From the IMG/VR virus record IMGVR_UViG_3300027865_000358, positions 1-20,501 of that record: a DNA stretch of 20,501 nt; one strand, given 5' to 3'. Each line of letters begins with the position of its first letter. Within the stretch, counting starts at the first letter, position 1. Source of the stretch: a virus. Below the pieces are notes generated by a model. That model searched no databases, was not told where the DNA came from, and worked only from the letters and a program-made list of their open reading frames with translations. Made by a program: the position numbers and the translations under genes. Positions 14,763-20,231 of this stretch are shown one piece after another.

Positions 14763-15103
14763 AAAAAGCGGAAGTCCGCCAGTATATGTGGATAGTGGGT
14801 GTGGTTATTGTATGTGTTTTTCTCACTTATATTTGGGCGCAGTTGGCTGGTGGTGAAAGGCAACGGCTCAGGAAGCTACCGCCTGAATACGAAAACATAG
14901 ATAAGCTGCTGAGCGACTTGCAAAATGATCAGATCTCACTCAATCTCGCTGTCCAGGTGCTGATCGTATATCTGAAGGAGCGGGAAGGCGTCTATCTACC
15001 GTTTGAGGAAACCGATACATATTTTGACCTGTATTATATAGATAAAGCAAATCATGAGAAGCTGCGGTCGGATAAGTCGAAGCGTTACAAGCGGCGCAAG
15101 TAA
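14759..15103 (+). CDS. Membrane-anchored small protein (spanin-like candidate)
   Basis: The product is 114 aa, with the start in the ATGA overlap. An N-terminal transmembrane anchor (residues ~9-29, MWIVGVVIVCVFLTYIWAQLA) is followed by a soluble, charged, helical domain and a very basic end (KSKRYKRRK). The single N-terminal anchor and helical body recall i-spanins, but a partner lipoprotein gene was not found. A lysis-accessory role is inferred only from position. Confidence 0.55.
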   Translation: MKKAEVRQYMWIVGVVIVCVFLTYIWAQLAGGERQRLRKLPPEYENIDKLLSDLQNDQISLNLAVQVLIVYLKEREGVYLPFEETDTYFDLYYIDKANHEKLRSDKSKRYKRRK

Positions 15104-15133
15104 CGGCAGATCAACTGCACATAGAGGCGAAAG

Positions 15134-15298
15134 ATGAGGACATTCATGACGCATATAATAAAACTCTGGTATGCCATCACCGGTATCAAGAATGGTGAAT
15201 GCGAATATAAGATCGACAGGACAGATCTTGACCATCTCCTATCGGCGGACATCAGTCATATAGACGGCGAGAAAGAGCAGGATGTCGTCAATGGATGA
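15134..15298 (+). CDS. Small hypothetical protein (54 aa)
   Basis: An ATG at 15134 follows AGAGGCGAAAG. The peptide begins MRTFMTHIIKLWYAITGIKNGECEY and has a polar, acidic C-terminal half. It has an amphipathic start but no clear membrane span. It fills the gap between two lysis-like genes and overlaps the next ORF by about 8 nt, in keeping with the operon's close packing. The function is unknown. Confidence 0.55.
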   Translation: MRTFMTHIIKLWYAITGIKNGECEYKIDRTDLDHLLSADISHIDGEKEQDVVNG

Positions 15299-15539
15299 TA
15301 AACCAAGCTGGCCGGCTGAAAGGAAGTTTGTGCTTGGCCAAATTGACCAACACGCCAAAAAGCACGATGACCTCTGTGATGAAGTTGTCAAGCTCAGGAT
15401 AGCTCAGGCGGTTACATGGACGAAGGTCGCGCTAATTGCCGCCATCGTTGCATTTATCGCTGGCTTTCTCGGTTCATTGTTCCTGGGTCTTCTCAAGCTT
15501 GCTCCTGCTATTCTCAAGTTTCTGCAATCCACCAAATAG
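15291..15539 (+). CDS. XhlA/holin-like small membrane protein
   Basis: The ATG at 15291 is 8 nt after AGGA (15279-15282) and is preferred over the ATG at 15282. The 82-aa protein has an amphipathic helical N-terminal half (KFVLGQIDQHAKKHDDLCDEVVKL), then a hydrophobic span (WTKVALIAAIVAFIAGFLGSLFLGLLKL) and a short amphipathic end, the layout of XhlA-type hemolysin/holin accessory proteins. It is the last gene before the terminator. No endolysin is adjacent, so the lysis role rests on topology and position. Confidence 0.62.
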   Translation: MDDKPSWPAERKFVLGQIDQHAKKHDDLCDEVVKLRIAQAVTWTKVALIAAIVAFIAGFLGSLFLGLLKLAPAILKFLQSTK

Positions 15540-15589
15540 AGCGGGGCGATCCCATCCATACTTGACCATCAAGCCGCCTCGCTCTTTTC
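15538..15589 (+). terminator. Rho-independent terminator of the late operon
   Basis: Arms AGAGCGGGGCG (15538-15548) and CGCCTCGCTCT (15575-15585) pair over 11 bp with one G-U. The loop is ~26 nt and the 3' arm runs into TTTTCTTT. The left arm overlaps the stop codon of the last lysis-like gene. This marks the end of the long rightward transcript. Confidence 0.72.
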
Positions 15590-15832
15590 TTTGACACACC
15601 CCACACGTATTAATGCCGACAACTTCGGGGAATTTGCCAAGCAATATCAGAAAAAACGGCGGCGCCGCCATAAAAAAGTGAAAATAGGGTTGTATTCTGG
15701 AGACCCGAATTCGTTGTATATAGTAGAGGGCGGTTTACTCACCTTTACCGCTCCTATACTATTACTCTTGACGTGCATGGTGGGCGCGGCTTTTCATTGT
15801 CTGCTATGCACGTTTCTATTCTCTCTTTCCCC
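15590..15832. other. Non-coding stretch with two inverted repeats
   Basis: I see no convincing gene here; a TTG-started 81-codon frame (15591-15836) has no RBS. Two inverted repeats lie inside. One is an imperfect hairpin at 15720-15762 (ATAGTA-AGG-GCGGT against ACCGC-CCT-TACTAT, with small bulges). The other is a perfect 8-bp pair ACGTGCAT (15771-15778) / ATGCACGT (15806-15813) followed by a pyrimidine-rich run. They could be operators, RNA structures or a second terminator. Confidence 0.5.
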
Positions 15833-15861
15833 TTGACTTACCTTCCGCTCTCTGTTAAACT
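15833..15861 (+). promoter_or_regulatory. Sigma70-like promoter for the two-gene cassette
   Basis: TTGACT (15833-15838), a 17-nt spacer, and TAAACT (15856-15861). The spacing is ideal, the -35 matches the consensus at 5 of 6 bases and the -10 at 4 of 6. It lies downstream of the late terminator and ~120 nt before the first cassette gene, which implies separate expression. Confidence 0.6.
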
Positions 15862-15913
15862 ACAACTACAACAAGCCTGCGCAGCTTTGCTGTGATTGCC
15901 GCTAAACATTATT

Positions 15914-15956
15914 GGGGCGGTGGTCAGTTCCCAAACTGACACAACGTCACTGCCCC
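15914..15956 (+). promoter_or_regulatory. Structured 5' leader: nested hairpin
   Basis: The outer stem GGGGCGGTG (15914-15922) / CACTGCCCC (15948-15956) encloses an inner perfect hairpin GTCAGTT-CCCA-AACTGAC (15923-15940) and a 7-nt unpaired ACAACGT. It lies between the promoter at 15833 and the GGAGG at 15970-15974. It is not followed by a T-run, so it looks like a leader structure or protein-binding element and not a terminator. Confidence 0.55.
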
Positions 15957-15979
15957 ATACCTTTACGTTGGAGGTAAGT

Positions 15980-16375
15980 ATGAATGCCAAATCATCTAAC
16001 GACAAGTCAACACCACCTCAAGTTTTGTATGGCCGAAGTGGAATGATTAAGCAATTAGAGGATTTGAAAAGTAGCTCAGATACGAGATCGGCTCTAATTA
16101 GATGGCTCGGATTTAAAGTGTATAAACTTTCAGAAAGTGATCTCTTCAAAATAGATTACAAAAAGGCGCTAAAGGCCTACTTAAGCAGTCATGCCCGAAG
16201 AGTAAAATTAATTGGAGTCTTAGTAAGGGACACCGAGCCAACAGTAAAGGATCTAAGAGCCAGGTATAAAGCATTAGCAACGAACCTAGATAAAATGATG
16301 AACTTGGAATTGGCCGCGTTTTATATATCTGTCAACATCGCAGAACTTCCGGAACTTATGGAAATAGTAAAATGA
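15980..16375 (+). CDS. Cassette gene 1: unknown 131-aa protein
   Basis: The ATG at 15980 is 5 nt after GGAGG. The frame is open for a further 28 codons upstream, but those cross the leader hairpin and have no RBS. The protein is mostly helical and basic, with no membrane span. It contains LIRWLGFKVYKLSESDLFKIDYKKAL, a strand-like KLIGVLVRD, and a helical end NLELAAFYISVNIAELPELM. Base composition is visibly more A/T-rich than the tail genes. It overlaps the next gene by ATGA. I do not recognise the family. The separate promoter and composition suggest acquired cargo. Confidence 0.65.
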   Translation: MNAKSSNDKSTPPQVLYGRSGMIKQLEDLKSSSDTRSALIRWLGFKVYKLSESDLFKIDYKKALKAYLSSHARRVKLIGVLVRDTEPTVKDLRARYKALATNLDKMMNLELAAFYISVNIAELPELMEIVK

Positions 16376-17205
16376 ACATAGACGGCGATATAATAGACCA
16401 TGAAGTCTTGAATCTCTTAGATGAAAGTCTGATAAAAAAGGCGTTTGATACTATCAACTTAAAAAAGGTATCAAAGGCCTTCTATGGAGATGAAAGTCTA
16501 ACAGAATCTGAAATTGAAGCCGTTGCAAGGGCTATAGAAGGTCTAGAATTTTCGATTATCGATCTGTGGCAGTATTCCTTTGAAACTGGAGAGGAAAATC
16601 TTGACAGCAAAACTCAGTTCCAAAAACTATGCTTTAAATGCTTCAAACTGATGAATGCTCTGCCTATACCGGAAGATAAATTTGGCAAGATTAAGCATAT
16701 ATTGAAGCTCACCACATATGCGTACCTTGGCGAAAAGTGGGAAGATATGCGACGATTCCTGATTGAAAGACAAGAAGTATGGAGCATAGATCAAACAGAA
16801 AATAATGATTGGGATGATAGGATGTTCTCAACTATTTATTTGTCTATTCTATATCTTGTCAGGAAGAGCTCTTGGCAGGATCTTGATGAATCAGTTAAGC
16901 TAATAAATAGTTTGAGATCAGAACAAAGCAAATATGAAAACCAATACTTAAATGAAGTAGAAGCCCAGTATAAACGGGGTGCTGCACTTGAGCTTGCTTC
17001 TTTATATCATCTTGCAAAGGCAGTTGACCTAGTCAGTGAATATATGTTACAAGGAAGCCCGCGGGATGTGCTTGAGCAGATATCTTTTCACTTTGATAAG
17101 TCAATTGCTTACGCGCAAAACGTAAGAATTGTTGAATTAGATCTCCTCTTGCGTATGCTTCACAGTACATTTAAGAAAATGATTTTCAACTCGATAAGGA
17201 GGTGA
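16372..17205 (+). CDS. Cassette gene 2: unknown 277-aa helical (TPR-like) protein
   Basis: The start is in the ATGA overlap with gene 1. The whole protein reads as alpha-helical pairs, such as IKHILKLTTYAYLGEKWEDMRRFLIER, STIYLSILYLVRKSSWQDLDESVKLI and ALELASLYHLAKAVDLVSEYM, consistent with a TPR-like solenoid. The last ~60 residues (EQISFHFDKSIAYAQNVRIVELDLLLRMLHSTFKKMIFNSI) remind me of the helical region before the helicase domain of some large defence-type DEAD/DEAH helicases. If so, this is a truncated or stand-alone N-terminal part. That is unverified memory. No catalytic motif is present. AGGAGGTGA at its stop serves the next gene. Confidence 0.62.
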   Translation: MNIDGDIIDHEVLNLLDESLIKKAFDTINLKKVSKAFYGDESLTESEIEAVARAIEGLEFSIIDLWQYSFETGEENLDSKTQFQKLCFKCFKLMNALPIPEDKFGKIKHILKLTTYAYLGEKWEDMRRFLIERQEVWSIDQTENNDWDDRMFSTIYLSILYLVRKSSWQDLDESVKLINSLRSEQSKYENQYLNEVEAQYKRGAALELASLYHLAKAVDLVSEYMLQGSPRDVLEQISFHFDKSIAYAQNVRIVELDLLLRMLHSTFKKMIFNSIRR

Positions 17206-17215
17206 GATAGCTTAA

Positions 17216-17524
17216 ATGGACGGCAGAGATAACACGCCAATCGATCCGAATGGATTGTATTATAGATTGAAGTTTCCAAAAAAGATAAATGGATGCTCTA
17301 CTATAGCGGAATTGGCTAAAGACGGCTGCCCTATATGCGCCAAAAGATTCAATGTTGAAGCCTCGGCTGGATTCGGGTCGCTACATTGTCCCGTTCATAA
17401 AGTCATTTGGATTTGGATACCGGGTACAAGAGACAGGCAGGGATATACGTCACATTCATGGAAGAATTATTTTACACAGGAAGTATCAAAAGAATGGAAG
17501 CGCCGTTTCCCAGAAGGGAGATGA
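17216..17524 (+). CDS. Small zinc-binding hypothetical protein (102 aa)
   Basis: The ATG at 17216 follows a full AGGAGGTGA (17197-17205) that contains the stop of the previous gene, with a ~10-nt gap. The protein holds C38-x2-C41 ... C58-x2-H61 (GCPICAKRF and HCPVHK), a likely zinc knuckle, followed by WIWIPGTRDR and a basic, aromatic end. It carries no known catalytic residues. Its stop overlaps a 21-codon ORF (ATGA at 17521). The function is unknown. Confidence 0.68.
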   Translation: MDGRDNTPIDPNGLYYRLKFPKKINGCSTIAELAKDGCPICAKRFNVEASAGFGSLHCPVHKVIWIWIPGTRDRQGYTSHSWKNYFTQEVSKEWKRRFPEGR

Positions 17525-17586
17525 AAGAGCGTAGCCTCGGCAACAGACTAAATGAGTTGTGTGATAGTGATTTCAAATTCTTTTAG
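17521..17586 (+). CDS. Possible 21-aa peptide (translationally coupled)
   Basis: The ATG at 17521 overlaps the previous TGA (ATGA) and lies just behind GAAGGGAG. The peptide is MKERSLGNRLNELCDSDFKFF, ending 11 nt before the ATP-grasp gene start, whose AAAGGAG overlaps the end of this reading. The tight spacing is what makes it credible. It may be a leader peptide or a spurious frame. Confidence 0.4.
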   Translation: MKERSLGNRLNELCDSDFKFF

Positions 17587-17597
17587 AAAGGAGCGAC

Positions 17598-18335
17598 ATG
17601 AATAAAAACAGTATGTTATATTGGTGGCCGCTGGTAAGGGACTTGAATATACCTATGCCTGAGACGCATATAGTCGAGCTCAACATGACATATGATGAAG
17701 TCTTTGGCGTCCTTGATGGTGAGAAGTCATCCGCTGATGCCTGGGCCAGGCAATTACCCGCCATACGAAAGGCTGTGGAGCGTGTAGGCGTTCCTGCCTT
17801 TGTACGGACTGACCATACGTCAGGGAAGCATGACTGGGATCTAACCTGCTATCTCGAAGGCAGTGATGATAAAAGCCTGAAAAGGGCGATAGTTGGGCTG
17901 GTGGAATGCAGCTCTCTGGCGGATCTGGATATTGAGGCGTTAATAGTGCGAAAGTATATACCCATGCTGACAGGCTTCACCGCCTTTGTACGCGAGATGC
18001 CGATCAATCCAGAGCGCAGATACTTTGTCAGGGACGGCGCGGTTGAGTGCCATCATCCGTATTGGAGCGCCGAGGCTATTGAGCAGGGCTCGCGGTATCT
18101 CAATTTGGCGGAGAATTGGGAGGAGCTACTGTGGGAAATGAACTACGAACCGGATGATGAGGTCGAGTTGCTATCAAAATACGCGGTTTTGGTAGGCGCG
18201 TGCGTAAAAGGCTACTCGAGCGTAGACTTCTGTAAGGCAGCGGACGGTAGCTGGATATTTATTGATATGGCAGAAGGCGGAAGATCAGAGCATCCCGCCT
18301 GTAGCTATGGGGAGTCCGATTCAGATGTAGAGTGA
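17598..18335 (+). CDS. ATP-grasp domain protein
   Basis: The product is 245 aa, with AAAGGAG before the ATG. Recognisable blocks are WARQLPAIRKAVERVGVPAFVRTDHTSGKHDW (residues ~49-80, with the nucleotide-loop RTD...SGKH), GFTAFVREMPINPERRYFVRDG (~126-147), CHHPYW (151-156) and GSWIFIDMAEGGRSEHP near the C-terminus. They match a phage- and bacteria-borne ATP-grasp group. ATP-grasp enzymes usually join a carboxylate to an amine or thiol through an acyl-phosphate; the substrate here is unknown. The gene holds one copy of a 48-bp repeat that recurs, in another frame, at 20044. Confidence 0.75.
   Translation: MNKNSMLYWWPLVRDLNIPMPETHIVELNMTYDEVFGVLDGEKSSADAWARQLPAIRKAVERVGVPAFVRTDHTSGKHDWDLTCYLEGSDDKSLKRAIVGLVECSSLADLDIEALIVRKYIPMLTGFTAFVREMPINPERRYFVRDGAVECHHPYWSAEAIEQGSRYLNLAENWEELLWEMNYEPDDEVELLSKYAVLVGACVKGYSSVDFCKAADGSWIFIDMAEGGRSEHPACSYGESDSDVE
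17737..17784 (+). repeat. 48-bp exact direct repeat, copy A (in the ATP-grasp gene)
   Basis: The sequence starts ATGCCTGGGCCAGGCAATTA and ends GGCTGTGGAGCGTG, and is identical over 48 bp to 20044-20091. Here it encodes WARQLPAIRKAVER, a conserved-looking part of the ATP-grasp family, so this copy is probably the source. The flanking bases differ. Confidence 0.95.
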
Positions 18336-18406
18336 TAAAATAGAAAAGCGTAATGATTCCAAATGGGCTAACGGGAAGGAATACTGACTTCCTAGAAGGA
18401 GATAAA

Positions 18407-18826
18407 ATGAAGACATTATTTGTGATTGCAGCGTTAATACTTTTTTGTTCTGGCGCGCATGGACTATATGTGTATCAGGTAACCACCGATGATCCCCAGG
18501 ACCCGGATGTTGTCTGGACAACGATCCCTGAGTCAGATATAACATACGATGTGGAGCCTGGGGATACTTCTGGCGTGCCCAAGATCCATGAAACAGTGCC
18601 AACGCACAACAGCTTTGATGATGATGATATTCAGGAATGGTATGTAGACGCTCCGAATAAATGGTGGCGTCTGGTCAGCTTTTCGGCTTCGGCAGCGGGG
18701 ATCGAGTTTACGGGTGGCGCAATAGGCGTCAGGTACTTCTTCCGATATGCCAAGCAGCCCGGAGGTTGGTTTTCTCCAGAGAATAGTGTCACGATCATAC
18801 AGCCCGGACTTCCTATTCACCAGTGA
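18407..18826 (+). CDS. Secreted protein with signal peptide (139 aa)
   Basis: The ATG at 18407 follows AGAAGGAGA; an upstream in-frame ATG at 18353 lacks an RBS. The N-terminus MKTLFVIAALILFCSGAHG is a Sec-type signal, probably cut after AHG. The cysteine lacks a clean lipobox. The mature part is acidic and Trp/Asp-rich (DDPQDPDVVWTTIPESDITYDVEPGD), with strand-forming segments later. It is the last rightward gene before the convergent minus-strand pair. It may act in the periplasm or at the cell surface, for example in superinfection exclusion. I do not recognise a family. Confidence 0.62.
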   Translation: MKTLFVIAALILFCSGAHGLYVYQVTTDDPQDPDVVWTTIPESDITYDVEPGDTSGVPKIHETVPTHNSFDDDDIQEWYVDAPNKWWRLVSFSASAAGIEFTGGAIGVRYFFRYAKQPGGWFSPENSVTIIQPGLPIHQ

Positions 18827-18856
18827 TAAGTGTCAAACAGCCCATTAAATCATCCA

Positions 18857-19048
18857 TCATACCATCCCTACGCATTCAGCATCGCAAGTCTCCACGCGCG
18901 GCTTAATTGGCCGCTTGATGATCTCTATCTCGCGGCCTTGCATAGCGCGCTCCATATCTTCATCAGCTTTGGCGGCGATGCGGCAGAGGGAGTAGATGAT
19001 GAGGTAGCCTATGATGATTAGAACGAGTAGTATGTGGTACATTACCAT
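18857..19048 (-). CDS. Small single-span membrane protein (63 aa)
   Basis: The start at 19048 overlaps the stop of the HTH gene (TAATG read on the minus strand), so the two form an operon; an ATG two codons inside (19042) is an alternative. A hydrophobic span follows at once (ILLVLIIIGYLIIYSL), then a charged tail (KADEDMERAMQGREIEIIKR). The plus-strand frame in the same place (18830-19021) lacks an RBS and is judged a shadow. The role is unknown; membrane proteins next to lysogeny regulators are often exclusion factors. Confidence 0.58.
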   Translation of the reverse strand: MVMYHILLVLIIIGYLIIYSLCRIAAKADEDMERAMQGREIEIIKRPIKPRVETCDAECVGMV

Positions 19049-19245
19049 TATTTATCGCCTTTTCGTATTTCTTCCAATAAATCCAGGTCTACATGCTTAA
19101 TTTTTACATATCGCTCAACAATGGTGCGCTTTAATATTCCTTTCGTAGACGTAGGAATGTTATGCCTGGTAATCGCTTGGTGTATATTTTGTTTTGAACA
19201 ACCCAATGCTTCGGCGGCTTCTTTTATCGTGACTAATCTTGCCAT
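19048..19245 (-). CDS. Small HTH DNA-binding regulator
   Basis: The product is 65 aa, with AAGGAGA (read from 19257 to 19251) before the ATG. Residues ~5-31, VTIKEAAEALGCSKQNIHQAITRHNIP, are a clear helix-turn-helix of the HTH_17/excisionase type, followed by a short basic and acidic tail. It is read leftward from a consensus promoter (19315-19287) and faces rightward early genes. Matched TTGAC-N8-GTCAA sites cover the -35 boxes of both promoters, so it is the likely repressor or switch protein. An excisionase-like role is the alternative. Confidence 0.72.
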   Translation of the reverse strand: MARLVTIKEAAEALGCSKQNIHQAITRHNIPTSTKGILKRTIVERYVKIKHVDLDLLEEIRKGDK

Positions 19246-19286
19246 ATGATTCTCCTTTTTAATATGTTGCTAAAAAATACACTTTA

Positions 19287-19315
19287 ATCATATCATATTG
19301 ACTAGGTATTGTCAA
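19287..19315 (-). promoter_or_regulatory. Leftward promoter of the regulator operon
   Basis: On the minus strand: TTGACA (19315-19310), 17-nt spacer, TATGAT (19292-19287). Both hexamers are close to consensus with ideal spacing. The predicted transcript starts ~35 nt before the HTH start codon. Confidence 0.78.
19298..19315. promoter_or_regulatory. Operator O1 (TTGAC-N8-GTCAA)
   Basis: TTGAC TAGGTATT GTCAA is an 18-bp dyad with 5-bp arms and an 8-bp centre. It overlaps the -35 and spacer of the leftward promoter. The same arms and centre length recur in O2, and the centres share A at position 7 and TA at positions 10-11 of the 18-mer. Confidence 0.65.
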
Positions 19316-19327
19316 CTTTTTTTCTTA

Positions 19328-19361
19328 AATAATAGGATTATTCTATAAAAAGCCTATTATT
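19328..19361. repeat. 9-bp inverted repeat between the two promoters
   Basis: AATAATAGG (19328-19336) and CCTATTATT (19353-19361) are perfect arms around an AT-rich 16-bp centre, about midway between O1 and O2. It may be a binding site for a second factor such as a host protein, or a third operator of a different type. Confidence 0.55.
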
Positions 19362-19364
19362 AGC

Positions 19365-19382
19365 TTGACAAACTAAAGTCAA
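19365..19382. promoter_or_regulatory. Operator O2 (TTGAC-N8-GTCAA)
   Basis: TTGAC AAACTAAA GTCAA has the same arms and 8-bp centre length as O1. It covers the -35 box of the rightward promoter, so binding here should block RNA polymerase. Confidence 0.65.
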
Positions 19383-19393
19383 TGTGGTATCAT
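19365..19393 (+). promoter_or_regulatory. Rightward early promoter
   Basis: TTGACA (19365-19370), 17-nt spacer, TATCAT (19388-19393). This is a near-consensus sigma70 promoter reading into the small genes from 19520 onward, divergent from the regulator promoter. Confidence 0.78.
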
Positions 19394-19519
19394 TAAGGTG
19401 TTAGGACGAAGCAAGGTTCTTTGAAAACGTCGGATAACTCAATGTTCAACATAGCTCGCAAGTAGCAGGCAAGACGTAGCCAGGGAAAGCGAGTGATAAT
19501 ACAACGCAAGGAGAAGACA
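19394..19519 (+). promoter_or_regulatory. Untranslated leader of the early transcript
   Basis: About 120 nt lie between the rightward promoter and the first ATG. A weak CTCGC/GCGAG pairing (about 19456-19495) precedes the RBS block CAAGGAGAAGACA. No gene is seen here. Confidence 0.45.
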
Positions 19520-19741
19520 ATGACGACAAGAGATGCTTTGGCAAGCAAGATGGAACTCCAGGAAGAGACTGATAACGTATCGCATAACCTTAAAATGTTC
19601 GGAGCAACCACAAACGACCGCGCTTTGGGAGAGTTCTTGAGCAAGGCAAATCAAGAGTTTCAGCAGATCATCAAGGACGGCAAGCCGACTCTCTGGAACA
19701 CTTGGAATTGTGAGCTTGATAGGCGTGGAAGGTTAATGTAG
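19520..19741 (+). CDS. Small early protein (73 aa)
   Basis: The ATG at 19520 follows AAGGAG (19508-19513); an upstream in-frame start is inferior. The protein is charged and helical (ASKMELQEETDNVSHNLKMF, LGEFLSKANQEFQQIIKDG), ending CELDRRGRLM. It has no membrane span or recognised domain. It is the first gene behind the rightward promoter and is followed by a terminator-like hairpin. Confidence 0.6.
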   Translation: MTTRDALASKMELQEETDNVSHNLKMFGATTNDRALGEFLSKANQEFQQIIKDGKPTLWNTWNCELDRRGRLM

Positions 19742-19761
19742 CCATAGTAGACGAATACACG

Positions 19762-19790
19762 CGGTCGCAGTTAGTCAAGCCGCGACCGTC
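19762..19790 (+). terminator. Terminator-like hairpin after the first early gene
   Basis: CGGTCGC (19762-19768) pairs with GCGACCG (19782-19788) around a 13-nt loop, followed by a pyrimidine-rich TCTTTCTCCTTATT. The T-run is weak, so it may be a partial attenuator or a processing site. Confidence 0.45.
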
Positions 19791-19857
19791 TTTCTCCTTA
19801 TTGCCGCAAGGGGGTGATTCCAATGTTCTAGCCACCGCCACATATTATCATATACCA

Positions 19858-19883
19858 GCCGGCGGTTTCTATGGGCCGCCGGC
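19858..19883 (+). promoter_or_regulatory. GC-rich leader hairpin before the second early gene
   Basis: GCCGGCGG (19858-19865) and CCGCCGGC (19876-19883) form a perfect 8-bp stem with a 10-nt loop. It ends 8 nt before the AAGGAG of the gene at 19904. A comparable hairpin sits before the gene at 20232. Confidence 0.6.
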
Positions 19884-19903
19884 AACACACAAGGAGAAGA
19901 AAA

Positions 19904-20149
19904 ATGAGTAAAGAGATCGTAGTAGACGGCATCGTTTATGTTCCAAAAGACGACGCGGTCGAGGGCGTTAACAAGCCTAGGGAATGCAGATTCCCGGCCG
20001 CGGTGGATAGAATTACAGTGATCGAAGCGATAGAAATCCTGGAATGCCTGGGCCAGGCAATTACCCGCCATACGAAAGGCTGTGGAGCGTGGTTAGTTCC
20101 GGTGCCGGTTCCGGTGACGGTTACGGTTCCGGTTGAGAAAATGAATTGA
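19904..20149 (+). CDS. Small early protein containing a captured 48-bp segment (81 aa)
   Basis: The ATG at 19904 follows ACACAAGGAGAAGA. The protein begins MSKEIVVDGIVYVPKDDAVEG and continues through VIEAIEILE. It then enters sequence encoded by copy B of the 48-bp repeat (CLGQAITRHTKGCGAW) and ends in LVPVPVPVTVTVPVEKMN, coded by hexamer repeats. The first ~45 residues look like the original protein, while the last third looks assembled from the repeat and the hexamer run. The function is unknown. Confidence 0.58.
   Translation: MSKEIVVDGIVYVPKDDAVEGVNKPRECRFPAAVDRITVIEAIEILECLGQAITRHTKGCGAWLVPVPVPVTVTVPVEKMN
20044..20091 (+). repeat. 48-bp exact direct repeat, copy B (in a small early ORF)
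   Basis: Identical to 17737-17784, same orientation, 2307 bp away. The reading frame differs by one base from copy A, so it encodes CLGQAITRHTKGCGA here and WARQLPAIRKAVER there. Copy B is followed directly by a hexamer repeat run. Confidence 0.95.
20095..20136 (+). repeat. Hexamer tandem repeat (GGTTCC-type)
   Basis: About seven degenerate 6-bp units (GGTGCC, GGTTCC, GGTGAC, GGTTAC, GGTTCC and similar) encode the Val-Pro/Val-Thr dipeptides VPVPVPVTVTVPV. They follow immediately after the 48-bp repeat. Confidence 0.75.
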
Positions 20150-20167
20150 TGAAACAATACTAACACA

Positions 20168-20201
20168 CCCAGGGGTTTTGTTGCAAGCATTCTCCCCTGG
20201 G
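20168..20201 (+). promoter_or_regulatory. GC-rich leader hairpin before the third early gene
   Basis: CCCAGGGG (20168-20175) pairs perfectly with CCCCTGGG (20194-20201) around an 18-nt loop. It has no T-run and is followed by the CA-rich RBS block of the gene at 20232. Confidence 0.6.
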
Positions 20202-20231
20202 CAATTCAAACACAACACACAGGAGAAGACG

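Noticed and set aside
15591-15836. An 81-codon plus-strand frame with a basic patch and a hydrophobic end
   Set aside because: It starts with TTG, has no RBS, begins in the T-run of the terminator and runs across two inverted repeats.
18375-18393. A GGAAG/CTTCC inverted repeat before the secreted-protein gene
   Set aside because: Five-base arms with a 9-nt loop are too weak to call a terminator or operator.
18830-19021. A 63-codon plus-strand frame opposite the small membrane protein
   Set aside because: There is no RBS, and the minus-strand frame has a TAATG coupling to the HTH gene and a clean membrane span.
20168-20201. A perfect hairpin considered as a terminator
   Set aside because: It lacks a following T-run and is placed like a leader element before an RBS.
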